Position numbers and translations under genes: made by a program. A DNA stretch of 64,000 nt from NCBI GenBank assembly GCA_019634165.1, contig JAHQVT010000002.1, positions 1 through 64,000 of the forward strand. The letters run 5' to 3'. This DNA comes from Rhodospirillales bacterium (GTDB taxonomy: Bacteria; Pseudomonadota; Alphaproteobacteria; Rhodospirillales; Thalassospiraceae). Positions 46,987 to 57,051 of this stretch are shown piece by piece. The notes beneath the pieces were generated by a model. The model saw only the letters and a program-made list of their open reading frames with translations, had not been told where the DNA came from and made no database searches. Each line of letters opens with the position of its first letter. Position 1 is the first letter of the stretch.

Positions 46987-47016
46987 TTGACCAATTACTG
47001 ATCCGTGGCCTATAAC
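46987..47016 (+). promoter_or_regulatory. Promoter of the tRNA-Thr pair
   Basis: TTGACC (46987-46992) and TATAAC (47011-47016) are 18 bases apart. A C/G-rich discriminator (CCGCCCGC) follows and the first tRNA starts 24 bases downstream, a pattern of growth-rate-controlled stable-RNA promoters. Confidence 0.75.
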
Positions 47017-47040
47017 CCGCCCGCACCGCAAGGGGCATAT

Positions 47041-47115
<75 letters not shown>

Positions 47116-47142
47116 TCACCTTGTGGTTAGCCCGAATATCGG

Positions 47143-47217
<75 letters not shown>

Positions 47218-47361
47218 TCTTTCCTGTGATTAGATTAAATATTGCTCGCAAAGAACCAGCGCTATGTCTGGCTTTCTTTTCGTCTTGCGTGTTCAATTGA
47301 TTGCTTTGAAACCAGAACTTTCGCCAATGCAATCACTAGATCAGCCAAAGAACACTAGGGT

Positions 47362-48645
47362 TTAACGCACAAACAAGAACCGTAACGAAAATACCGTTGG
47401 ATCAACACCAAGTGTCTTGCTGCACAGGATCGCCAAGATAATCGGGTAACCGGCAACTGACAGTGCCGCAACCATGACCCCACCCATCATACCGAACTGC
47501 AACATGCCAATGGCAAGCCCCGACACCGTAACTATCGCCCACGCAGTAACAACCTTGGTCATGGCATGATGAATACCCGTCATATTCAGTAACGCGACAC
47601 TGGGGCCACAAGCCGCTTGAATGGCATAAGCCACCAGCATCATCCGCAAATAGGGCACAGCCCCTGAATAATCATCCCCAAACAGCGAAAGCAGTACAGG
47701 TGCAAAAACAAAGAACACCCCACAAACCGGTACTGCTACCAACAACGAGAAACCTGTTGCTCGCGTGACCAGTGATTGCAGCTCCCACTTGTCTTCCTTG
47801 GCCATCGCCTTCGCCAAAAACGGTGAGACGACCGAGTTCACCGCTGTTAGGGCAAAAGCAACAAGCATGGAAAGGCGGATAACTGCACCAAGTTCACCCG
47901 CGTCAAACGCGGAAAGCAAGACACCGGCTAAAATAACTGGTGACTGGTTTAAAAGTGCAATGGAAAGCTGAGAAAACAGGACATTCAGACCTAGCTGCAA
48001 CCATAACCGAATATCGCTCATTTTTGGGTGAAAGGGGCCAGACCAGTCGATATGCCTTCCAGTGATCACTAAAAACGCTGCCGAGAGCATCGCAATCGCA
48101 AGTGCCACGGCGTACGATCCGACAACAGTCGAAAGTGACAGATCGCCATGGACCCAGAAATAAAGCGTGAGAAGGCATACCCCAAAGATAAGCGGCCTTA
48201 CAACCGCCTCACCAACGACAGCGCGCGACACATTGGCATCCGCACGAATAGCACCCTGCAGCACAGACATTATCACTGCGAGCGGTAAACACACACCAGC
48301 AGCCAAGCCAATTTCAATACTGTAATTTCTGAAGCTGATAAGGATGATCGCTAGAACAGCCGCACCAATGATCGAGAGCAGAGCGGCAAACAGCAAAACA
48401 AATCGCTGCATACCGCTTACAAGATGACGTTTACCTTCTTCACGATATTTCGGCAGAAAGCGGACAATTGCGGTGTCCATGCCGAAAGTAACGATAGGTG
48501 CGGCTGAAATAATCAACCCAAGTATGACAGAAAAGAAGCCAAAAAGATCCTTACCGCCATAGCGTGAGATAAACACGCTGGCGAGAAACATCATGCCCGC
48601 CGAAAACGCATTGGCGAACAGCACGAAGATCGCGGCAAATTTCAA
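47362..48645 (-). CDS. Polysaccharide/lipid-linked oligosaccharide flippase (MOP superfamily)
   Basis: The 427-residue membrane protein has about twelve helices and the RfbX/Wzx-like layout, including FISRYGGKDLFGFFSVILGLIISAAPIVTFGMDTAIVRFLPKY near the start. Such flippases move undecaprenyl-linked sugar repeats across the inner membrane for O-antigen or capsule assembly. It lies six bases after the epimerase gene on the same strand, so the two are co-transcribed. Sugar specificity is unknown. Confidence 0.85.
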   Translation of the reverse strand: MKFAAIFVLFANAFSAGMMFLASVFISRYGGKDLFGFFSVILGLIISAAPIVTFGMDTAIVRFLPKYREEGKRHLVSGMQRFVLLFAALLSIIGAAVLAIILISFRNYSIEIGLAAGVCLPLAVIMSVLQGAIRADANVSRAVVGEAVVRPLIFGVCLLTLYFWVHGDLSLSTVVGSYAVALAIAMLSAAFLVITGRHIDWSGPFHPKMSDIRLWLQLGLNVLFSQLSIALLNQSPVILAGVLLSAFDAGELGAVIRLSMLVAFALTAVNSVVSPFLAKAMAKEDKWELQSLVTRATGFSLLVAVPVCGVFFVFAPVLLSLFGDDYSGAVPYLRMMLVAYAIQAACGPSVALLNMTGIHHAMTKVVTAWAIVTVSGLAIGMLQFGMMGGVMVAALSVAGYPIILAILCSKTLGVDPTVFSLRFLFVR

Positions 48646-48651
48646 GTCAGT

Positions 48652-49683
48652 TTACCCGTAAAAAGACCGGTACCACTCAACGAAATTACCAATACCGGTT
48701 TCAATTGAGGTTGCCGGTTTAAACCCGACAGCATCGGTCAGCGCATCCACATCGGCATAGGTTGCCGGAACATCACCGTCCTGCATTGGCAGCATGTTTT
48801 TGTCTGCAGTCTTGCCCAAGGCTTTTTCAATCGTCTCGATCATATACATCAATTCAACCGGGTTGTTGTTCCCGATATTGAACACCCTATACGGGGCGGA
48901 ACTGGTCGCTGGGTCCGGTTTGGCGGGATTCCAGCTTGCATTTGGTTCTGCCACGGTCGAGATGCAACGATAGACGCCTTCGACGATGTCATCGATATAG
49001 GTGAAATCGCGCCGCATCTTGCCTTCATTAAAGACATTGATCGGCTTGCCTTCGAGAATGGCCTTGGTAAACAGGAACAGCGCCATATCCGGGCGTCCCC
49101 ACGGACCATACACCGTAAAGAACCGAAGTCCTGTGGTCGGCAAACGATACAGATGGCTGTAGGTATGTGCCATCAACTCGTTGGCCTTTTTCGAGGCCGC
49201 ATACAGGCTGATCGGATGATCTACATTGTGATGCACCGAAAATGGCATTTCAGTATTCATGCCATAGACAGAGCTGCTTGATGCATAGACCAAATGCTTT
49301 ACGTCATTGTGACGGCAGCCTTCGAGGATGTTGGTAAAACCAACAAGGTTCGCATCAACATATGCATGCGGATTTTCAATCGAATAGCGCACCCCTGCCT
49401 GTGCCGCCAGATTGACGACATAGGTTGGCTTTTCTGTAGCGAACAGATCAGCAATGCCTTCACGATTCTCAAGGTCCATACGAACGAACTTGAAACCGGG
49501 TTTGCCGTCCAACCGTGCCAGACGCGCTTCTTTCAGATTTACGTCATAATAGTCATTGATGTTATCAAGCCCGATAACCGTTGATCCCTGCTCTAACAAT
49601 TTAAGGCAAAGATGCGAGCCTATAAAACCGGCAGCACCGGTCACAAGCACCTTTTCATTGGCGGGAACAACGAAGTCGAGCAT
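48652..49683 (-). CDS. NAD-dependent epimerase, UDP-glucuronate 4-epimerase type
   Basis: The 343-residue extended SDR protein has an NAD-binding GAAGFIGSH motif, the catalytic region SSSSVYG with the YAASKKANE Tyr-x3-Lys pair, and [34 protein letters not shown]. The latter, with [43 protein letters not shown], is characteristic of UDP-glucuronate 4-epimerases (CapI/LpsL type) making UDP-galacturonate. With the flippase it forms a surface-polysaccharide pair. Confidence 0.88.
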   Translation of the reverse strand: MLDFVVPANEKVLVTGAAGFIGSHLCLKLLEQGSTVIGLDNINDYYDVNLKEARLARLDGKPGFKFVRMDLENREGIADLFATEKPTYVVNLAAQAGVRYSIENPHAYVDANLVGFTNILEGCRHNDVKHLVYASSSSVYGMNTEMPFSVHHNVDHPISLYAASKKANELMAHTYSHLYRLPTTGLRFFTVYGPWGRPDMALFLFTKAILEGKPINVFNEGKMRRDFTYIDDIVEGVYRCISTVAEPNASWNPAKPDPATSSAPYRVFNIGNNNPVELMYMIETIEKALGKTADKNMLPMQDGDVPATYADVDALTDAVGFKPATSIETGIGNFVEWYRSFYG

Positions 49684-49892
49684 GAGTATTCAAATTCCTG
49701 ATTGAAATGAGAGCAACAATGATCACGTGATCGCCTGAATTTGGCATTTGTGATAGCAGTATGGTCTCTATTGCGCAAGCCACCTGCCGCCCCAATATCA
49801 CAGTTATCCCAAGGCAAGACTCAGATGCGCTTTTCTGTTATTGTTATGCTTGCTGATGCTTCTTGGAAAAACGTGGAACAATACACGCAGAG

Positions 49893-50636
49893 ATGATTGT
49901 AGCTGGTCAAACCATAGCAAACCCAAATAGTGGCGGATTGGGCGTAGTCCTGAATGTTCGGGAAATCGCGCAAACTGCTGATGGGAGTGTTTTGGCCGAA
50001 TATGAAGCAGTCGAAGTTCAGCGCCAAACATCAGATGGTAAGACACTGTCGCCCTATGCCGTTGCCGGCGCGGAAAGTGACGGTGCCCGAACGCGCATTG
50101 TTGACCCCCGAACTTTGACCGAAGCACAGGCCGTTGCCGGCGGCATCAGCCGTACAGAGTACAGACAAGCTGTTGAAGACAACAAAGAGAGTGGCAACCT
50201 TACAGGCAGCACATCAAGTGCCGTGAACCTTGATCCGGCAGAAAAAGCTGTCGTTTCACAGCTACAAGCACGCGATTCGGCCGTCCGGCAAGAAGAAGAA
50301 GCGCATGCGGCAGCAGCAGGTCCATATGGCTCGGCCCCGCAATACACCTATCAGATTGGCCCAGATGGCAATGCCTATGCCATTGGGGGGCATGTCGATG
50401 TAAGCGTATCACTTTCAGGCAGTGCTGAGGATCGTGATCGTGCCTTGGCAACATTACAAAATGCTGCACTTGCACCAAATGCCCCATCAGGTGCCGATAT
50501 GTCAGCCTTCCGCCAAGCCAGCCTCCTACGCGCGACAAGCAAGGACGATGGGGTTCTTGCAACACAGCAAGAATCCGCAATTAAAGATTCTCGTTCTGTA
50601 AACGACGCGTCACACGGTATTTCTATCTCTGTCTGA
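49893..50636 (+). CDS. SprA-like putative metalloprotease-family protein with altered HExxH
   Basis: The 247-residue protein matches the SprA (CJM1_0395-type) family in its second half: VVSQLQARDSAVRQ, AAAAGPYGSAPQYTYQIGPDGNAYAIGGHVDVSVS, and ALAPNAPSGADMS. Family members carry HEQAH after the VR; here the motif reads EEEAH (residues 134-138), so the first zinc-ligand His is missing. It may be catalytically dead or a divergent scaffold. The start is uncertain: ATG 49893 or TTG 49863; neither has a strong ribosome site. It stands alone between a polysaccharide pair and a response regulator. Confidence 0.75.
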   Translation: MIVAGQTIANPNSGGLGVVLNVREIAQTADGSVLAEYEAVEVQRQTSDGKTLSPYAVAGAESDGARTRIVDPRTLTEAQAVAGGISRTEYRQAVEDNKESGNLTGSTSSAVNLDPAEKAVVSQLQARDSAVRQEEEAHAAAAGPYGSAPQYTYQIGPDGNAYAIGGHVDVSVSLSGSAEDRDRALATLQNAALAPNAPSGADMSAFRQASLLRATSKDDGVLATQQESAIKDSRSVNDASHGISISV

Positions 50637-50923
50637 TATCAGCCCTCGCGAAATGCCTTCTAGCCTCCTATATACTATGCAATACGCGATAATGACCTTA
50701 TCCTTACGCGATTCCACCTATCCCATGGCATAGTTTCAACATTCAGAAACTATCCTGCCGTTTGACAGGGCCTCGGTTTTGTTGAATGCTGCGCTCGCGT
50801 CCGGGGGGGACGCTTGAATTGACAATCTAAAATCGCGCAACACCGTGTCATGATTACGGGGTGCGTTTCCGGAGCCAATCATCAGATGTCAGAGCTTCGG
50901 ACAAGAACGGGTACGGCATAAAA

Positions 50924-51577
50924 ATGAACATCCTGCTAGCAGACGACCATGATCTCGTCAGAGACGGGATTACTTCCTTCCTAAAACTCGCAGCGCCGGA
51001 AGTTGAAGTCGCGCAAGCGAAGGATTTCGCAGAAGCACTGGCTGTGGTCGATGGCGAAACGGAAGTTGAACTAACGATTCTAGATTTGAATATGCCAGGT
51101 ATGAACGGTCTTTCTGGCCTGACCGTCATGCGCCAAAAGCACCCTGAAATCCCTGTTGTTATTCTTTCCGGATCGGTTAAGCGCAGCGACGTGCTTAACG
51201 CGCTCGAACATGGTGCTTCTGGCTATTTGCCAAAAACACTTTCGGGTAAATCGCTGATCAACGCGTTGCGCCTTATCCTTTCTGGCGAAAAATACATTCC
51301 ATCTGCATTGCTTGAAGATGACGGAACGCAAATGCGTCCGGGCGAAATTGATCTCGACGGTCTGGCACCGGACAATCCCCTCCGTCAGTTGACCAATCGT
51401 GAACGTGAAGTTCTTGGCCTTCTGACCAAAGGTCTTTCCAACAAGGAAATTGCCAAGCAGCTCACCGTCCGTGAGATCACCGTAAAGGTTCATTTGACCG
51501 GTATCTTTAAAAAGCTTGGTGCTGCAAACCGTACCCAAGCGGTCAAAATTGCCATGCAGCTCGGTTGGGAAGCCTAA
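50924..51577 (+). CDS. NarL/LuxR-type response regulator, paralogue
   Basis: The 217-residue protein has a receiver domain (NILLADDHDLVRDGI, phospho-acceptor Asp54 in LTILDLNMPGMNG, Lys in LPKTL) and a LuxR HTH (LTNREREVLGLLTKGLSNKEIAKQLTVREITVKVHL). It shares with the regulator at 9174-9851 the block LSGS..R.DV..A.E.GA.G..PKTL.G and G.KY.PS.L, so the two are paralogues. ATG 50924 is used because the receiver begins there. It is convergent with a hybrid kinase that may be its partner. Confidence 0.93.
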   Translation: MNILLADDHDLVRDGITSFLKLAAPEVEVAQAKDFAEALAVVDGETEVELTILDLNMPGMNGLSGLTVMRQKHPEIPVVILSGSVKRSDVLNALEHGASGYLPKTLSGKSLINALRLILSGEKYIPSALLEDDGTQMRPGEIDLDGLAPDNPLRQLTNREREVLGLLTKGLSNKEIAKQLTVREITVKVHLTGIFKKLGAANRTQAVKIAMQLGWEA

Positions 51578-51605
51578 AAGCTTCAAACGATCAACGCATT
51601 GAAAA

Positions 51606-51637
51606 TAAAAAGCCCGGCATTTACCGGGCTTTTTGCT
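51606..51637. terminator. Bidirectional terminator between the regulator and hybrid kinase
   Basis: AGCCCGG (51611-51617) pairs with CCGGGCT (51624-51630), with A residues on the left and TTTTT on the right, so it can stop both convergent genes. Confidence 0.88.
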
Positions 51638-51700
51638 TATAGACATCACAGATCGGTAATGTTGTTGGCGTTAAGACGCCAAATCACACCTACTAGAGTC

Positions 51701-53662
51701 TTACCCCATACAAACTTCAGATAGCTCGTCTAAAACGGCGAGAAGTTCTTTTAGGTTAAGTGGCTTAGACATCACCATAACCGGGGCATCAGCTCCATCA
51801 TCATCCTCGACCGGGCGTTCGGCATCACCAGGATGGCCTGTCATTACGATAACAGGCATTGCCGGATCGCGCCTTCTAAGCTCTTTGACCAAAGAATTAC
51901 CATCCATCTGGGGCATCCGAATATCGGTAATCAGAATATCGGGCTTAACTACCCCCGCAATTGCCAGTGCATCTTCGCCGTTACTTGCCACCGACACGCT
52001 ATAGCCTTGCCCTTCGAGGTAACCTGATATGATCTCCATCGCATCAAGTTCATCGTCAACAACAAGGACGCGCGTATCTTTTCGTGCATCCGAATTCGAC
52101 ACCGAGATGAGAGGATCTTCTCTGTCTGGTATGAGGTCAGACATATCTGGTTCGGCACCAAGTCCCAGTTGCGCGATTGGCAAAGTAATTTCAAAACAGG
52201 CTCCATCCCCCTCATTGCGAACATCAATCCTTCCGCCCATCGCTTCGATGATGCCAAAGCTGACAGAAAGACCAAGCCCAGTTCCCTTACCAACATCCTT
52301 AGTTGTAAAAAATGGGTGGAACAACAAATCAATAGCGGCCTCAGGCACGCCACCGCCATTATCATTGACCGCAAGCTTCAAAGATTGATTCCCCTCATCA
52401 ACCATTGCACTAACGCGAATTAAGCCGCCGATGTTGCCATCATCACCGTTTTCATTGATGGCATCGCGGGCATTGGTCAACATGTTCACAAGAACCTGTT
52501 CAAGCTGCACCTGACGGCCATTGACCAAGCATGGCTGTGCGGGTGGGACGACATCAATCAAAATCCCCGATAGGCGACAGTCATGCTCAATCATATCGAC
52601 AGATCGCTCGACTGCCTTCATCGGATCAAACGGCGCAAAGTCTTCATCGTCCGGACGGCTATAAATCTGCAGATGCTTGATGATTTCTGACATGCGTTCG
52701 GTTTGGCTGCTGATCAAAGCCAACCTTTCGCGCTGAAACGCTGGCTTAACGGCTTCAAGATCGTATTGCAGCGAACAGGTATCGGCAGCCATACGGATCA
52801 CATTAAGCGGCTGGTTCATTTCATGGGCAACTGATGCCGCCATTTCACCAAGGGTGGCAAGCTTCGATGTCTGGACAAGCTGGCGTTCGATTTTACGTTT
52901 TTCAGTAACATCTTCGGCCAGCATCAACATCGCTGGAGCGCCTTCGTGGGTAAAGGCAATCGCCGATACTTCCAACTCGACATTTTCGCCATCCGGGCGC
53001 TGGCATATAATGGTGAAATCAGCACGCCCACCATAACCATCCCGATAGCGCACAATATATTCATCCAGCGTTTCACGGCTGGATGGATGCACCATTTCCA
53101 TGAAGGACCGACCAACCAATGCTGCACTGTCTTCCGCCCCCAGGATCGAAAGCCCCTGCTGGTTGATATAAACAATCTCCTCTCCGCTCAGGATCGAGAT
53201 CAGCTCAGGCGCCAATTCAACCAACTTACGGTAACGTTCTTCGCTTTCTTTAAGCGCACGCTCCGCACGGGAACGTTCGATTGCATAGCGGATTGAACGC
53301 CGAATGGTGCGACCGTCGGGGAATTCCTTGGTCAGGTAATCTTCTGCACCATGTTGAAGCGCTTCAAAGGCAAGCTCTTCGTCCTTGTGCCCCGTCAGAA
53401 CAACGACAGGTGCCGTATTGGCACAACTGCGCACCCGACTGATCGTCGTAACCCCCGATGAATCAGGCAGGGTCAAATCCAACAGCACAACATCAAACTT
53501 GGCGTCCGGGCCATCCCCATTCAGCACAGCCATTGCCGAGGCAAGGTCAGATCGATGTTCAATATCAAACGGCTCTCCGGTTTCCTCAAGAAGCGTTCGA
53601 ACCAAAAACGCATCCCCCGGATTATCTTCAATAAGAAGAATTCGAAACCGCTGTTCGGCCAT
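51701..53662 (-). CDS. Hybrid sensor kinase: receiver-PAS-HisKA-HATPase-receiver
   Basis: The 653-residue soluble protein has an N-terminal receiver (RILLIEDNPGDAFLV, acceptor Asp62 in VVLLDLTLPDSSG), a PAS domain (about 145-255), a HisKA domain with His280 in SVAHEMNQPLNVI, an ATPase domain (NARDAINENG, DNGGG, TTKDVGKGTGLGLSV), and a C-terminal receiver (LVVDDELDAM, ITDIRMPQMDG). The initial receiver means that it can itself be switched by another kinase. No membrane segment is seen. ATG 53662 has GGAAC eight bases upstream; ATG 53677 is an alternative. It may signal to the convergent LuxR-type regulator. Confidence 0.92.
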   Translation of the reverse strand: MAEQRFRILLIEDNPGDAFLVRTLLEETGEPFDIEHRSDLASAMAVLNGDGPDAKFDVVLLDLTLPDSSGVTTISRVRSCANTAPVVVLTGHKDEELAFEALQHGAEDYLTKEFPDGRTIRRSIRYAIERSRAERALKESEERYRKLVELAPELISILSGEEIVYINQQGLSILGAEDSAALVGRSFMEMVHPSSRETLDEYIVRYRDGYGGRADFTIICQRPDGENVELEVSAIAFTHEGAPAMLMLAEDVTEKRKIERQLVQTSKLATLGEMAASVAHEMNQPLNVIRMAADTCSLQYDLEAVKPAFQRERLALISSQTERMSEIIKHLQIYSRPDDEDFAPFDPMKAVERSVDMIEHDCRLSGILIDVVPPAQPCLVNGRQVQLEQVLVNMLTNARDAINENGDDGNIGGLIRVSAMVDEGNQSLKLAVNDNGGGVPEAAIDLLFHPFFTTKDVGKGTGLGLSVSFGIIEAMGGRIDVRNEGDGACFEITLPIAQLGLGAEPDMSDLIPDREDPLISVSNSDARKDTRVLVVDDELDAMEIISGYLEGQGYSVSVASNGEDALAIAGVVKPDILITDIRMPQMDGNSLVKELRRRDPAMPVIVMTGHPGDAERPVEDDDGADAPVMVMSKPLNLKELLAVLDELSEVCMG

Positions 53663-53751
53663 TATGATTTGTTCCATTTGTCAAAGTAGCAGGTTTCCGA
53701 TCAAAGACCTTGGGTTTGGAAACCTGTTGATTCTGCACCGTTTTATTGATG

Positions 53752-54750
53752 CTAGCAATCCTGCACATCAATCAAAAGCCGACCTTTAACCTGCCCTTTG
53801 AGGATTTTTTCGCCCCAAGGCAATATATCGGCCAAGGCAACCTTTGTTGTCGCGGAACTTAGATGGTCTTTTGGCAATTCATTCGCCAAACGCTGCCATG
53901 CCCGAACACGGGTTTGATAGGGACACATGACCGAATCAATGCCAATTAGCCGCACCCCACGCAGCAAGAATGGAATGACCGTTGCAGGTAAATCCGCGCC
54001 ACCTGCAAGGCCGCAGGCCGATACAACACCATGATACTTCATTTCTGAAAGAACATGGGCAAGTGTCGTACTGCCCACACTATCAATCGCGCCAACCCAG
54101 CGTTCCGCCAAAAGAGGCTTACTGGTATCAGTTAACTCATTCCGATCAATAATCGAGTTCGCCCCAAGATCACGCAAATAAGCATGCGTTTCTTCGCGCC
54201 CGGTAGATGCCGCCACGCGGTAACCAAGTGCCGATAAAATCGAAACAGCAACCGATCCAACACCGCCTGCTGCGCCGGTAACAAGAACCTCACCGTCTTG
54301 ATCAGGGGAAACACCCTGTTCTTCCAGCGCCATTACGGCAAGCATGGACGTAAAACCGGCCGTGCCAATTGCCATTGCCTGCGCGGGATCAAGACCATTT
54401 GGCAAGGGAACCAACCAATCGGCCTTTACACGGGCGAGTTGCCCATATCCACCCCAATGGGCTTCACCAACCCGCCATCCGGTCAGAATAACGTCATCCC
54501 CCGGCTTATAGCGGCCATCACTTGAAGAAATAACTTCACCGGAAAAATCGACACCAGGCACATGCGGATAACTCCGCACAAGACGTCCTAGACCATTTAA
54601 GATCATGCCGTCCTTATAGTTAAGCGTCGACCATTTCACCCGAACAAGAACATCACCATCTGGAAGATCGTTGACGGTCAGGTTCTCAAACGTCGCGGTA
54701 ACGTCTTTGTCTTTCTGGTTTAACACCAGCGCACGGAATGCATCACTCAT
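53752..54750 (-). CDS. acuI: Acrylyl-CoA reductase / YhdH-type oxidoreductase
   Basis: The 332-residue zinc-free MDR protein has the AcuI/YhdH patterns: FRALVLNQKDKDVTATFENL, WSTLNYKDGMILNGLGRLVRSYPHVPGVDFSG, AIGTAGFTSMLAVMALE, the NADP-binding VTGAAGGVGSVAVSIL and ACGLAGGADLPATVIPFLLRGV. AcuI reduces acrylyl-CoA to propionyl-CoA with NADPH, relevant to DMSP use and acrylate detoxification in marine bacteria. The start is ATG 54750 with AGGAGGA six bases upstream. AcuI and YhdH cannot be separated by motif alone, so the symbol is provisional. Confidence 0.88.
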   Translation of the reverse strand: MSDAFRALVLNQKDKDVTATFENLTVNDLPDGDVLVRVKWSTLNYKDGMILNGLGRLVRSYPHVPGVDFSGEVISSSDGRYKPGDDVILTGWRVGEAHWGGYGQLARVKADWLVPLPNGLDPAQAMAIGTAGFTSMLAVMALEEQGVSPDQDGEVLVTGAAGGVGSVAVSILSALGYRVAASTGREETHAYLRDLGANSIIDRNELTDTSKPLLAERWVGAIDSVGSTTLAHVLSEMKYHGVVSACGLAGGADLPATVIPFLLRGVRLIGIDSVMCPYQTRVRAWQRLANELPKDHLSSATTKVALADILPWGEKILKGQVKGRLLIDVQDC

Positions 54751-54889
54751 GGCTTTCCTCCTGATCACTAAAGATTTTGGATCAAGAGTACGGCCCACCT
54801 ATAGTTCCGTCAAACCCGGACTTGGCCAACTTAAAACTGCTAATGCTTAATCTTGCCCAACGAGGCCGTTTTGAAGGGGATATTCGCGA

Positions 54890-55234
54890 TTAGCTGTCAG
54901 TCCCGCCCAGCAATAGAATGGCAGCCACCGCTATGACCAGAATGCCAAGATACAGATAAACGCGCTTTGACTGTTTTTCCGAAGCCGCCTCATTGGGGAT
55001 AACGTCTTCTTGAACAGAAGGCGACAAGCTTCGATAAGAAAGCCACCCCAAAAATGGCACGATCACTAGATCATCTAGCCAACCTATGCCAACAACAACA
55101 TCAGGCAGCAAATCAACCGGACTGATCAGATAGACCAGACCGGCAATCAGCAAAAGTTTGGATTTCAAGGCAACGTCGCTTCGCAACAACGTTCGTAGCA
55201 AATTTGGAACAATCATCCAGATAGAACTTGCCAT
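54890..55234 (-). CDS. YkvA/DUF1232 small membrane protein
   Basis: The 114-residue protein has the DUF1232 core VALKSKLLLIAGLVYLISPVDLLPDVVVGIGWLDDLVIVPFLGWLSYRS, a pair of short helices joined by SPVDLLPD, and a C-terminal membrane helix (about 90-110). The function of the family is unknown. It lies downstream of the glycosyltransferase cluster on the same strand, 56 bases after asnB. Confidence 0.88.
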   Translation of the reverse strand: MASSIWMIVPNLLRTLLRSDVALKSKLLLIAGLVYLISPVDLLPDVVVGIGWLDDLVIVPFLGWLSYRSLSPSVQEDVIPNEAASEKQSKRVYLYLGILVIAVAAILLLGGTDS

Positions 55235-55290
55235 CTTGCCCTCATACTTGGTTACAGCGTGACGCTGGGCACAAATATTCTACCAGCAAG

Positions 55291-57051
55291 TTAAGGGGCA
55301 AGTGTTTCAAAAACATCTTCTGCCGGGGCATGGCCAAGAACATTGGCCTGATGCCAAAGCGCATAGAACAGAAGGTGCCAACATGCCGCCCCTTCCCTTT
55401 TACCCACTGTATTAAACAGCTTTTCGACTTTCGCCGGCTCGGCAATTTCAAGAATGCCTGCCTGATTGGCAACCAATGGACCAAGGCGTTTACCCTGCCC
55501 GGCGATCCATTCCCCAACAGGAACGGTAAAACCGCGTTTCTTGGCAAATGGTTCCGACATCGGCAAGCAGCGATGTAGCCAACTGCGCAGCAAAAACTTG
55601 CCTGTCCCTTTGCGAACTTTAAGGCGGTCTGGCAAATGATAGGCAAATTCCGCGACTTTCGGATCTAGGAACGGTGTCCGCCCCTCAAGCCCATGGGCCA
55701 TCAACATCCGATCAAGCTTGATCAGCAAATCATTAGGAAGCCAATCTGAACAATCCACTGCCTGAGCAACTGCAAGACGGGACCGTTTCCCCCGATTCTC
55801 TCGGCTTTCCGATGCTGCAATTCCGTCACGCCATCCTTCAAGAACACTTGGGCGCAACACATCAATCTTGTCAAACGTGCCTTTGGAACGCATCACACGT
55901 CCGCCTAGCAACAACGGCCGCATCACCGAACGATAACGCCCGTAGCCACCAAACAGCTCATCACCCCCTTCGCCACACAAAACCACCTTAAAGTCACGCG
56001 CGGCTTCGGCTGCGAGTTTGTAGGTCGGAAGGATGGCATAATCGGCGACGGGATCATCCATCTTTGCTGCTACTTCTGGCAATAAGGTCCAGAAATCGCG
56101 CTCGGAAAACATGATTTCGATGTGGTTTGCATTGCAGGCCTTGGCAACTTCATGCGCGATTTTGCGTTCATCATGCACACTCGATGCTTCAAATGCGGCA
56201 GTGTATGCCGTAACCGGACGTTCGTTCAATCGATCCATCATCGCAAGCAGCGATGCGCTATCGACCCCGCCTGAAAGAAACATGGCATATTCAACATCAG
56301 AGCGTTGATGAAGGCGCACGGATTCTTCAAAAACCCGGTCCCATTCCGTCAACGCGCTTTCAAGATTGTTGCCAACAATACCAGCATCGCTCAAAACCTG
56401 ACGACGACGGCGGTCGATAATACGGCCGTTTTTCAAAACGATGGTCTCGCCCGGAAGCAACCGTTTGATACCGTTAAAGATCATGTCGCTACCGGTTGTG
56501 AACTGAACCTGAAGCAATTCTGAACGGGCATCTTCCCGAATTTCACGGCCGACAAGACCTGCAGCAACCAGTGCCTGCGCTTCGGATGCGAAGGCAAAGA
56601 ATTCCGGGGTTTCAACATAGTAAAGCTGTTTGATGCCGAACGGATCACGGCACAAGACAACCTGATTTTCAATCACGTCATGGATGGCAAAAGCATACAT
56701 GCCACGCAGTTGATCAAACCCGTCAACATTGTCGCGCGCATAAACCCTCAAGGCCGCTTCGCTGTCAGACTTGGTTTTGAAACTGGCTTCACAAACGCTT
56801 TTGCGCAGCTCAACGTAATTATATATTTCGCCGTTGGCGATCAGGGCACTACCGTTTTCGTGATAAAGCGGTTGATCCCCAGTATCGAGGTCAATAATCG
56901 CCAAACGGGTCTGAATAAAACCAACCGGCCCTTTGACATACCGCCCATCCCCGTCTGGTCCGCGATGAGCAAGCGCATCACGGAGACGATCAAGAATTTC
57001 GGGATCAAGAGTTTGCTTGTCCTTGGCGATATAACCGGCAATTCCGCACAT
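55291..57051 (-). CDS. asnB: Asparagine synthase (glutamine-hydrolysing)-type amidotransferase
   Basis: The 586-residue protein has an N-terminal class II glutaminase domain starting at Cys2 (MCGIAGYIA, HRGPDGDGRY, LAIIDLDTGDQPL) and a C-terminal ATP-dependent synthetase domain with the PP-loop MFLSGGVDSASLLAM and LCGEGGDELFGGYGRYR. It either makes asparagine or, as AsnB homologues in polysaccharide loci do, amidates a sugar carboxylate. Its start overlaps the stop of the upstream glycosyltransferase (TAATG), which favours a polysaccharide role. Confidence 0.9.
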   Translation of the reverse strand: MCGIAGYIAKDKQTLDPEILDRLRDALAHRGPDGDGRYVKGPVGFIQTRLAIIDLDTGDQPLYHENGSALIANGEIYNYVELRKSVCEASFKTKSDSEAALRVYARDNVDGFDQLRGMYAFAIHDVIENQVVLCRDPFGIKQLYYVETPEFFAFASEAQALVAAGLVGREIREDARSELLQVQFTTGSDMIFNGIKRLLPGETIVLKNGRIIDRRRRQVLSDAGIVGNNLESALTEWDRVFEESVRLHQRSDVEYAMFLSGGVDSASLLAMMDRLNERPVTAYTAAFEASSVHDERKIAHEVAKACNANHIEIMFSERDFWTLLPEVAAKMDDPVADYAILPTYKLAAEAARDFKVVLCGEGGDELFGGYGRYRSVMRPLLLGGRVMRSKGTFDKIDVLRPSVLEGWRDGIAASESRENRGKRSRLAVAQAVDCSDWLPNDLLIKLDRMLMAHGLEGRTPFLDPKVAEFAYHLPDRLKVRKGTGKFLLRSWLHRCLPMSEPFAKKRGFTVPVGEWIAGQGKRLGPLVANQAGILEIAEPAKVEKLFNTVGKREGAACWHLLFYALWHQANVLGHAPAEDVFETLAP

